Below are positions 1-5,681 of a stretch of 5,867 nt of DNA, piece after piece (the stretch's first letter is position 1; the number at the start of each line of letters is the position of its first letter). The notes below the pieces were generated by a model, which was given only the letters and a program-made list of their open reading frames with translations, had not been told where the DNA came from and did no database searches. The position numbers were made by a program, and so were the translations under genes. The stretch is from Chloroflexota bacterium (lineage in GTDB: Bacteria; Chloroflexota; UBA5177; JANWHV01). The stretch covers positions 1-5,867 of the forward strand of contig JANWHV010000012.1 in the NCBI GenBank assembly GCA_025450255.1, read 5' to 3'.

Positions 1-540
1 CCATTCGTCCACGGTCAGCGCCCGCACATGGCTGGGGTCACGCCACTTCTCCACACGCTCCAGTAGGTCCGCGCCGGCCGGCGTGCGTGCCGTCAACTGG
101 TCCACCACACCCAGCTTGCCACCTGGGAGCAGCACTCGGTGCATCTCTGCCAGCGCCTTCGGGATGCTCTGGAAGTGATGCGGCGCGCGGCGCACGGTCA
201 CCGCGTCGAACGACGCGTCGCCCAACGGCAGGCGCTCGGCCTGGCCGACAACCCAGCGCGCGTTTGCGACGCCGCGTGCCGCGGCCAGCTTTTCCGCCTC
301 GCCTAACATCTCCGGCGTCGGGTCCACGCCGGTGACCGAGGCCACGCGCGCGGCCACTGCCAGGGCGGTGTGGCCGGTCCCCGTGGCGACATCCAGCACC
401 GTTTCATTACCCGCGAAGCACAACAGCTCGATCAGGCGCGCCAGATCGGGACCACCTGCGTGGCTGGGGCTGGCGGTATACTGGGCGGCCTGCCGTCCAT
501 ATTGGGTGCGCGCCTTTTCGGTGTCAAAGTCATTGCTCAC
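1..540 (-). CDS. Class I SAM-dependent methyltransferase (Methyltransf_11 / UbiE-YcgJ type), C-terminus beyond window edge
   Basis: The reading frame gives 180 residues from GTG 540 to the left edge without a stop. It has the order of a Rossmann-fold methyltransferase. Motif I, VLDVATGTGHTA (about residues 48-59), is the SAM-binding glycine-rich loop. It is followed by the acidic ribose-binding strand end VTGVD (69-73). QAERLPLGDASFDAV (100-114) is the usual adenine-binding and motif II region. RRAPHHF (117-123) and EMHRVLLPGGKLGVVDQ (132-148) are the post-motif segments. EKWRDPSHVRALTVDEW (164-180) resembles the conserved DPSHVR block of YcgJ-like methyltransferases. Family members are usually around 250 residues, so some 70 residues are probably missing. 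No signal peptide or membrane segment is visible, so it should be cytosolic. The methyl acceptor (small molecule, quinone-like or other) cannot be told from sequence. GTG is chosen because AAAGGAG lies 7 nt upstream. It is divergent from the FAD oxidoreductase. The methyltransferase call is firm; the substrate is unknown. Confidence 0.93.
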   Translation of the reverse strand, partial: MSNDFDTEKARTQYGRQAAQYTASPSHAGGPDLARLIELLCFAGNETVLDVATGTGHTALAVAARVASVTGVDPTPEMLGEAEKLAAARGVANARWVVGQAERLPLGDASFDAVTVRRAPHHFQSIPKALAEMHRVLLPGGKLGVVDQLTARTPAGADLLERVEKWRDPSHVRALTVDEW

Positions 541-547
541 GGGCGTA

Positions 548-554
548 CTCCTTT
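548..554 (-). promoter_or_regulatory. Ribosome binding site of the methyltransferase gene
   Basis: The minus strand reads AAAGGAG, then 7 nt, then GTG (540-538). This is the strongest Shine-Dalgarno match near this gene and it fixes a non-ATG start. The nearest ATG downstream is out of frame (the AATGAC overlap). Confidence 0.85.
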
Positions 555-579
555 GGTAGGCATCAGGCACGTTATCCGT

Positions 580-588
580 GTTATAGCA
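580..588 (-). promoter_or_regulatory. Candidate extended -10 promoter for the methyltransferase gene
   Basis: The minus strand reads TGCTATAAC, an extended -10 element (TGnTATAAT) with one mismatch in the hexamer. No -35 hexamer is evident at 16-18 nt upstream, as is tolerated for extended -10 promoters. Transcription would begin near 573 and leave a leader of about 33 nt that contains the ribosome binding site. This is based on pattern only. Confidence 0.45.
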
Positions 589-634
589 TGTCGCGTGGGA
601 GCGCCGCGACGGCCCTTGGTCGGATTCGGGCATG

Positions 635-655
635 CCATGTACCCTGGGTACATGG
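635..655. repeat. Perfect 10+1+10 inverted repeat spanning the oxidoreductase start codon
   Basis: The left arm CCATGTACCC (635-644), a single central T (645) and the right arm GGGTACATGG (646-655) are exact reverse complements. The repeat contains both in-frame ATG candidates of the oxidoreductase gene, at 637 and 652. As DNA it looks like a dimeric-repressor operator, with inner core TGTACC/GGTACA. As RNA it could form a 9-bp stem with a CUG loop that buries the initiation region. It lies in the divergent region between methyltransferase and oxidoreductase, so it could govern one or both. The symmetry is seen directly; the function is inferred. Confidence 0.8.
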
Positions 656-1926
656 TCGTAGTCATTGGGGCTGGGCTCGCGGGCCTGGTATGCGCTCGGG
701 TCCTGCAACAAGCAGGCGTTTCCGTTACGGTGATCGAGCGCGAGATAGTGCCGGGAGGGCGGCTGCGGACCGAGCGGCATCCTGAAGGCTTCCTACTCGA
801 CCACGGATTCCAGGTTCTCTTTACCGCATACCCTGCCGCCCGCCGGCATCTCTCGTATTCGCGGCTGTCCGTGATGCCGTTTGTGCCCGGCGCCCTGGTT
901 GCCAGGGACGGCCGCCTGTTCCGTGTAGCGGATCCGCGCCGTGAGCCTCGGATGTTGCTGTCCTCGCTATGGTCGCCGGTATTTGGGTTTGCCGACAAGT
1001 TGCGCGTCCTGCGGCTGGCCGCGGCTACCCGGCGTTCCGATCCGCACGCGATTTTCGCCGCTTCCGATAGCTCTACCGAGGATTACCTGCGCTCGCGAGG
1101 CTTCAGCGATCGTTTTATCGATTCCTTTGCCCGGCCATTGTACGGCGGTATTTTTCTCGACCGCTCGCTTGCGACAAGCGCGGCGATGTTTCGCTTCACG
1201 TTTAAGATGCTGAGCGAGGGCGAGACGGTTGTCCCTGCCCGCGGCATGCAGGAGATCCCCGAGCAACTGGCGCAGGGCTTGCAGCCAGACACTATCCAGT
1301 ACAGCACGACGGTCGAGAGCATCACGCGCGAGCATGGTCGGGCTAGCGGCGTACGCACGGCGGATGGCCGGCACATTGGCGCCGACAACGTGGTGGTGGC
1401 AACCGATCCGCATACCGCCGCGCGCTTGCTTGGCGACGAAAGCGTGCCGCGCGACCCGGTATCCAGCACCACCGCGTATTTCGCCGGCACGGCGAGTCTC
1501 TATGACGAGCCGATGATTGTGCTGAATGCCACCCCGGATCCCTACGTCAACACCGTCGTGCAGATCGACAATATTGCCCGTGAATACGCGCCCGCCGGAC
1601 ATCATCTCGTCTCGCTGTCGCTTGCACGCGCCGCGGGTGACAGCGACCAGGATATCGAGCGGCAGTGTCGTGAGGAGTTGGCGAGTCTCTTTCCCGCGAA
1701 ACCGATCGACGCGCTGAGATTGCTGCGCATCTTCCGCATCCCTTTCTCGCAATTCGCGCAGCCGCCAGGTATTTTCCAGCATCTGCCCTCCAACACGTCA
1801 GATACCGAGGGTCTCTATCTGGCATCGGAGGCGACGTCCTCAAGCTCGATTCAGGGCGCGATGAGCAGCGGCGAAGCGGTGGCCCGGCATATTCTCGACT
1901 TCGCCAGGGTTCCCGCAACCGCCTGA
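652..1926 (+). CDS. FAD-dependent oxidoreductase, flavin amine oxidase / phytoene desaturase-like (424 aa)
   Basis: The protein is likely a flavoenzyme that oxidises or desaturates a small molecule. The N-terminal dinucleotide-binding fold is canonical: MVVVIGAGLAGLVCARVL (residues 1-18, GxGxxG at 6-11), acidic strand end VIERE (27-31), then GGRLRT (35-40). DHGFQVLFTAYPAAR (50-64), FSDRFIDSFARPLYGGIFLD (151-170) and MQEIPEQLA (199-207) match a subfamily of amine-oxidase-like NAD(P)/FAD proteins common in Actinobacteria, Deinococcus and Chloroflexota. The C-terminal FAD-contact block is LYLASEATSSSSIQGAMSSG (388-407). It carries SE where most relatives have GD or GE. Length of about 420 residues is normal. 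The frame is open back to 370, but that extension overlaps the methyltransferase gene and precedes the Rossmann strand by an atypical basic stretch. ATG 652 (or 637, five codons longer) is therefore preferred. No convincing ribosome binding site precedes either, and both lie in the palindrome. No signal peptide is seen. The substrate is unknown; a carotenoid-type role is possible but unproven, because no carotenoid genes are nearby. Confidence 0.9.
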   Translation: MVVVIGAGLAGLVCARVLQQAGVSVTVIEREIVPGGRLRTERHPEGFLLDHGFQVLFTAYPAARRHLSYSRLSVMPFVPGALVARDGRLFRVADPRREPRMLLSSLWSPVFGFADKLRVLRLAAATRRSDPHAIFAASDSSTEDYLRSRGFSDRFIDSFARPLYGGIFLDRSLATSAAMFRFTFKMLSEGETVVPARGMQEIPEQLAQGLQPDTIQYSTTVESITREHGRASGVRTADGRHIGADNVVVATDPHTAARLLGDESVPRDPVSSTTAYFAGTASLYDEPMIVLNATPDPYVNTVVQIDNIAREYAPAGHHLVSLSLARAAGDSDQDIERQCREELASLFPAKPIDALRLLRIFRIPFSQFAQPPGIFQHLPSNTSDTEGLYLASEATSSSSIQGAMSSGEAVARHILDFARVPATA

Positions 1927-2012
1927 CACATGGCCGTGCGCCGGGCAGCGCCCACGCCCGCGGCGGCATCGGCAGTCGGGCATAGGCTACGGTGTGGCGC
2001 TTCCAGCATTCA

Positions 2013-2041
2013 TTGACGCGTGCGCGCTCCTCGCCTACACT
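2013..2041 (+). promoter_or_regulatory. Sigma70-type promoter of the solute-binding protein gene
   Basis: TTGACG (2013-2018) is separated by exactly 17 nt from TACACT (2036-2041). These differ from the consensus -35 and -10 hexamers by one and two bases respectively. Transcription should start near 2048 and give a leader of about 30 nt with the GGAGG site. This placement argues against translation starting at GTG 2020, which falls inside the promoter. Confidence 0.7.
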
Positions 2042-2064
2042 GCCTGTTGGCTCTGAACTGCTTT

Positions 2065-2069
2065 GGAGG
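2065..2069 (+). promoter_or_regulatory. Ribosome binding site that sets a TTG (or GTG) start
   Basis: GGAGG lies 7 nt before TTG 2077 and 10 nt before the adjacent in-frame GTG 2080. Both non-ATG codons directly precede a textbook signal peptide, so the true start is here and not at GTG 2020. Spacing favours TTG 2077. Confidence 0.75.
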
Positions 2070-2076
2070 ATTCATT

Positions 2077-3786
2077 TTGGTGGTAAAACTCCGTATCTTC
2101 GCGCGCCTGCTTTTGCTGCTCGGTCTTATTTTCTCTCTTGCCATTGGCGGCCGGTATGCCCCGGCGAGGGCCGCGAATCCGGTAGCGAATCCGGCCCATA
2201 AGGCACATGCCGCGCCGGTGCCCGTGCGCGACGGCACGCTGGTCGAGGGGATCCAGGAGGATCCGGACCAGTTGCTGCCGAACTTCAGCGGGCGTTTATA
2301 CACACTGCTGGTGCAGCAAACCCTGTTCGCGCCTCTCTTCTATTCCGATAACAACGGCGTGATCCAGCCCGGATTGGCGAGCGTGGTGCCTACAGTGAAA
2401 AACGGCGGCATCTCGGACGACGGCAGAACCTATACCTTCCATCTGCGTCGTGGACTGCACTGGTCCGACGGCACCCCACTCACCGCGCGTGACGTGGACT
2501 TTTCCTGGCGGCTATGGACTAACAGTAAGGTCTCGCCCGCGCCGTACTCCACGCTCGGCATCGACCGTATTGGTGGCGCGGCGATCAGCGCGGACGGCCT
2601 GAGTATCACCTTCTTGTTGGTGCAGCCATACGTGCCTTTCTTATCCGATTGGACCGAGTCCCTGCAGCCGCTGCCGGCGCACGTCTTGAGTTCCATCAAG
2701 CCTGAGGCGCTGGGCAATTCCGGCGCCGCGCTGCTGCCAAATGTGAATAGCGGCCCGTTCACGCTGCAAGAAGTGCGGACCGGCGACCGCATCGTGGTGA
2801 CGCGGAACCGCTTCTATTATCAGGCGGCGCAAGGACTGCCCTATCTCAAGTCGATTGTGTTCCGCGCCATCCCAAGTGCCGGCAACATCGTGCAGGCGCT
2901 GCGCGCGCGCACCGTCGACACTGCCTGGCTCTTGCCCATCACGAACCTGAACGCCATGCGCCATATCAAGGGCATAAACGTTTTACCGCTCAAGGACGCG
3001 TATTGGGAAGCCGCGCTGATCAACATGCGGCGGCCACTATTCCAGGATGTGCGCGTGCGGCAGGCGCTTGAGTACGGCCTGAACCGCGCGGCAGAGGTGC
3101 AGACGGCATGGCACGGCATGGCGGCTTTGATTGGCGACGATCAGCCTCCCTCCTCTCCCGCCTACTCCCCCACCGTGCAACCGTACCCGTACGACCCCGG
3201 CAAGGCCGGTAGGCTGCTGGACGCCGCGGGCTGGCGCCTTGGCGCCGATGGTCTGCGACACAGAGCGGGGAAGGTGCTCAGCTTCACTTACTCCACTACC
3301 TTCAATAACCCCTGGCGGCAACAGGACGAGGCCCAGGCTCTTGCCGATTACGAGCGCATTGGCATCCAGCTTATTATCAAAAATTACCCGCCGAGCGCGT
3401 TCCTGTATGTCCTGCAGCATGGGCAGTTCGACCTGGCGGAGTACGTCTTCAACAACGCGCTGGATCCCGACGACACATCGTCGTTCGGTACCCACTTTAC
3501 CTATCCGTACGGCACGAACTACGGCGGTTATAGTAGCCCAGAGTTCGATCGGTTGGCGGGTCAGGAGGTGACGACCGTCGACCCCACCCAGCGCATGGCA
3601 ATTTTCCAGCGCATCCAGAAGCTCCTGCACGACGACGTAGCCGCGCTGTGGTTGTACAGCCCGTACGACCTGGCGGCGGCCTCGACCCGCGTCCACAACT
3701 ACATGCCGGCGCCGTATAGTCTCGACACCTGGAACTCCTGGCAATGGTGGGTGGACGCGCCGCCGAAGCCGGCGAAGCATAAGTAG
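2077..3786 (+). CDS. ABC transporter family 5 (SBP_bac_5) extracellular solute-binding protein, 569 aa
   Basis: This is the ligand-capturing part of an oligopeptide/dipeptide/nickel/oligosaccharide-type ABC importer. A Sec signal peptide is visible: basic KLRIFAR (4-10), hydrophobic LLLLLGLIFSLAIGG (11-25), and likely cleavage after APARA (28-32). There is no lipobox cysteine, so it is not an evident lipoprotein. A short Ala/Pro/His linker follows (33-50). The family 5 signature region is clear: DDGRTYTFHLRRGLHWSDG (114-132) then TARDVDFSW (136-144). Further landmarks are SGPFTLQEV (225-233), FQDVRVRQALEYGLNRAAEV (322-341) and YSSPEFDRL (485-493). The C-terminal lobe ends QWWVDAPPKPAKHK with a basic tail. 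Length fits the family. It has its own promoter and lies alone, with no permease or ATPase gene in the window. It converges on a glycosidase gene. The ligand cannot be read from sequence; the family includes peptide binders and, in some thermophiles, oligosaccharide binders. Confidence 0.93.
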   Translation: MVVKLRIFARLLLLLGLIFSLAIGGRYAPARAANPVANPAHKAHAAPVPVRDGTLVEGIQEDPDQLLPNFSGRLYTLLVQQTLFAPLFYSDNNGVIQPGLASVVPTVKNGGISDDGRTYTFHLRRGLHWSDGTPLTARDVDFSWRLWTNSKVSPAPYSTLGIDRIGGAAISADGLSITFLLVQPYVPFLSDWTESLQPLPAHVLSSIKPEALGNSGAALLPNVNSGPFTLQEVRTGDRIVVTRNRFYYQAAQGLPYLKSIVFRAIPSAGNIVQALRARTVDTAWLLPITNLNAMRHIKGINVLPLKDAYWEAALINMRRPLFQDVRVRQALEYGLNRAAEVQTAWHGMAALIGDDQPPSSPAYSPTVQPYPYDPGKAGRLLDAAGWRLGADGLRHRAGKVLSFTYSTTFNNPWRQQDEAQALADYERIGIQLIIKNYPPSAFLYVLQHGQFDLAEYVFNNALDPDDTSSFGTHFTYPYGTNYGGYSSPEFDRLAGQEVTTVDPTQRMAIFQRIQKLLHDDVAALWLYSPYDLAAASTRVHNYMPAPYSLDTWNSWQWWVDAPPKPAKHK

Positions 3787-3867
3787 CCGCGGGCGGCGTG
3801 CCTCCACGTTCGCCTTGCATTTCTCGTGCGACGACGCTGAAGGTAAAGCAATCTTGCAATTGAGATG

Positions 3868-3891
3868 AGAGTTGGGCTCCAACCCAGCTCT
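3868..3891 (-). terminator. Hairpin between convergent genes, candidate terminator
   Basis: AGAGTTGGG (3868-3876) pairs with CCCAGCTCT (3883-3891) across the six-base loop CTCCAA. This gives a 9-bp stem with one G-T wobble. It starts one base after the stop codon of the minus-strand glycosidase gene and lies 81 nt after the stop of the solute-binding gene, so it could serve both. Neither flank has a good run of T, so intrinsic termination is uncertain. It may instead mark a 3' end stabiliser or a factor-assisted site. Confidence 0.45.
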
Positions 3892-3892
3892 G

Positions 3893-5488
3893 CTACATGG
3901 CGTCTAGCTTGGCGAGCAATTCGCCGCGGCGGGCCGCGATCCATTCCGCGGCGCGGGGAAAGTCGGCATAGTCATGAATCTCGTCAAGCGCCGGGGCATC
4001 GTGTGTCCAGGCCGCTTGCAGCAGCGCGTAGTCCTGCAAGCTTTCGGCGAATATTTCCCAGCGCAGCGAATCGATCGGGCCTTCCGCGCCGGGGTACACC
4101 ACGAACGTATCGCCGTACGGCCAATCAGGCCAGCTATGCCCGTCGGAAACCGTGAAGGGATCGATAAGCTCCATGGTCTGCCTGCGATACCAGTAGTTAT
4201 AACCCCAGTGCAAAAAGCCCCGCGCTTGCAACTTGAACGCCAGCCATCCTGACATGCGGATGCTCGTCAATGGCGTATCCAGGGTGCGATTGAGGTATGA
4301 GCCGCGTGGCCCGCAACAAAAATAGACCCAGGCGGGGGAGCCTGCCTTTATGAACTCCGGCGCCACGGTAAGTAAAGGGACCGGGATGTCGGTCAATCCC
4401 TGGCGCGCGTACCGTACGTCGCTCAATGCATCCATCACTCGCATCCAGGGCGCCAGCTCGCGCAACAGCGCGCGCGCGGCGCGATAGTGCGCAAGCTGGT
4501 CGTCTCCATGCGGCTCGTCGGACAGGTGGAAGAAGCTGGCGTCGAGCAATCCCTCCGCGCGCAAGAATCGCTCGAACGCCGGCAAGAACTGGCTGAGGAA
4601 CTGGCGATACTCACTCGACGTTGCCCCAGTCATTACCGGCCAGAGCAACTGCCCCGCCTCGCCGTGGCCGTCGTAGACGCGGATCGCGTGCTCCGCCCCC
4701 CACTGCGTGAACAGGTGCGTCCATTCCCAGCGCGTGATGCCCTGCTCCCTGGAAACCTGAATCCAGCGGCGGACGAGATCCCACGCGAAATGGTAGTTGT
4801 CGCCTTCACGTCGCACGCCGAGCAGTTGGGTTGGCCGCTTCACGCCGTCAAGCGGCGGCGTGAACAGCGGCACGTAGACCGTGTCCTGTCCGTGCTCGGC
4901 CAGGTTTGCCAGATATGGCTTGAGGATCGCCCAGAAACGTTCCGTGAAGGGATCGACGTGATACCAATCGCAGAGGGCGTCCGCGTACAGCCAGGTGGTG
5001 GAGGGAAAATCGTGTCGCGCCGGCAGCACGGCGCCGTGGACGACGAGCGATGCCGAAAGGCGCGCCGCGTCCCCATCGCCGGCTGTCAGGGTGACGGCGA
5101 TCGAATACGCGCCTGGCGGCGTGTCGGCCGCGACCTGAATCGTGATCCAAAATGCGTGCGTCTCCTGAGGCCCGGCCTGGATTACCGCGTCCGGCCACAA
5201 CGGATCCGGTACGAAGCCAGGAATATGCGCGCTGCCTTCGGCGTACTCTACTGGCGTCTCCGTATTCCGGTGCGGCATCGGCACATAACCGACTCGCCGT
5301 ACCCGTGCCGTAAGCTCGTCCGGCGCCGTCACGACCGCCGTGATCCATTGGGCGGTATCCGCGCCGCGAAAGACGGCCTGCAACGAGACGCGCTCGCCCC
5401 GCGCCGCAGCAAGTGCCGGCATACGGCTGGGCTCGATGGGCGACGATGGGTAGAACCGGCGAAGGGAGCTGGACAACCATGCCTGCAT
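3893..5488 (-). CDS. DUF4091 / GH123-like glycoside hydrolase (about 531 aa)
   Basis: This is probably a glycosidase of the DUF4091 superfamily, whose characterised members are GH123 beta-N-acetylgalactosaminidases. From ATG 5488 the first ~155 residues form a beta-rich accessory domain ending in RLSASLVVHG. The catalytic barrel follows, beginning PARHDFPSTTWLYADALCDW (156-175). The strand-end motif FFHLSDEPHG contains Asp324-Glu325, the position of the GH123 Asp (oxazoline-stabilising) and Glu (acid/base) pair. Other DUF4091 landmarks are YFCCGPRGSYLNRTLD (389-404), GFLHWGYNYW (424-433), GDTFVVYPG (459-467) and SLRWEIFAESLQDYALL (474-490). No signal peptide is visible, which suggests a cytosolic enzyme. 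The start is chosen for AGAGAGGG 5 nt upstream; ATG 5506 or GTG 5509 would add six or seven residues with a poorer ribosome site. It stands alone on the minus strand, convergent with the solute-binding gene and divergent from the partial ABC-like gene. The superfamily call is strong; the exact sugar is unproven. Confidence 0.87.
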   Translation of the reverse strand: MQAWLSSSLRRFYPSSPIEPSRMPALAAARGERVSLQAVFRGADTAQWITAVVTAPDELTARVRRVGYVPMPHRNTETPVEYAEGSAHIPGFVPDPLWPDAVIQAGPQETHAFWITIQVAADTPPGAYSIAVTLTAGDGDAARLSASLVVHGAVLPARHDFPSTTWLYADALCDWYHVDPFTERFWAILKPYLANLAEHGQDTVYVPLFTPPLDGVKRPTQLLGVRREGDNYHFAWDLVRRWIQVSREQGITRWEWTHLFTQWGAEHAIRVYDGHGEAGQLLWPVMTGATSSEYRQFLSQFLPAFERFLRAEGLLDASFFHLSDEPHGDDQLAHYRAARALLRELAPWMRVMDALSDVRYARQGLTDIPVPLLTVAPEFIKAGSPAWVYFCCGPRGSYLNRTLDTPLTSIRMSGWLAFKLQARGFLHWGYNYWYRRQTMELIDPFTVSDGHSWPDWPYGDTFVVYPGAEGPIDSLRWEIFAESLQDYALLQAAWTHDAPALDEIHDYADFPRAAEWIAARRGELLAKLDAM

Positions 5489-5493
5489 TGGCA

Positions 5494-5501
5494 CCCTCTC
5501 T
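5494..5501 (-). promoter_or_regulatory. Ribosome binding site favouring ATG 5488 for the glycosidase
   Basis: The minus strand reads AGAGAGGG, five bases, then ATG 5488. The upstream alternatives, ATG 5506 and GTG 5509, are preceded only by GTGAGTG or a GC-rich stretch with no comparable purine run. This is a moderate match and not decisive. Confidence 0.5.
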
Positions 5502-5550
5502 GACATCACTCACGCGGCATACGCGGCCCAGATGCTAGCCGCACTGCCGC

Positions 5551-5573
5551 CCACGCCCGTGGCGATTCTACCA
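5551..5573 (-). promoter_or_regulatory. Extended -10 promoter of the glycosidase gene with a small inverted repeat at the start point
   Basis: The minus strand reads TGGTAGAAT (5573-5565), an extended -10 element with a one-base mismatch to TATAAT. No -35 hexamer stands out. Transcription would start near 5558, about 70 nt before ATG 5488. The predicted start point lies inside the inverted repeat CCACG-CC-CGTGG (5551-5562), a position where a repressor could act. The sequence match is seen; regulation is inference. Confidence 0.45.
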
Positions 5574-5681
5574 GCCCGAGACCGGGTGTGGCGCGCGGCT
5601 CGGCTAAACGGATAGGCAGGTAGCACCTAGACGTACGCGGAGTCCCCGGCTGGGCCGTCTATGCCGCATACTGACATGTAG

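Noticed and set aside
370..651. Upstream extension of the oxidoreductase reading frame (94 extra residues)
   Set aside because: It overlaps the methyltransferase gene and its ribosome site. The encoded stretch is basic and unlike a flavoprotein leader, and the Rossmann strand begins right after ATG 652.
967..1782. Long minus-strand open frame (271 codons) opposite the oxidoreductase
   Set aside because: It is composition-driven antisense of a GC-rich gene. It shows no recognisable motif and the opposite strand has clear family motifs.
1943..1981. GC-rich short hairpins after the oxidoreductase (GGGC-AGC-GCCC; GCCCG...CGGGC)
   Set aside because: Stems are only 4-5 bp, or the loop is long, with no T-run. 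They are expected by chance in GC-rich sequence, so they are not called as a terminator.
2020..2076. GTG 2020 as start of the solute-binding protein
   Set aside because: It lies between the -35 and -10 elements, adds an odd stretch before the signal peptide, and has no ribosome site. GGAGG instead points to 2077/2080.
3037..3882. Minus-strand open frame (281 codons) opposite the solute-binding gene
   Set aside because: It is rich in Arg and Val, has no domain, and is a typical shadow of the real plus-strand gene.
4487..5503. Long plus-strand open frame (338 codons) opposite the glycosidase
   Set aside because: It is arginine-rich and has no recognisable domain. The minus-strand frame carries the full DUF4091 pattern.
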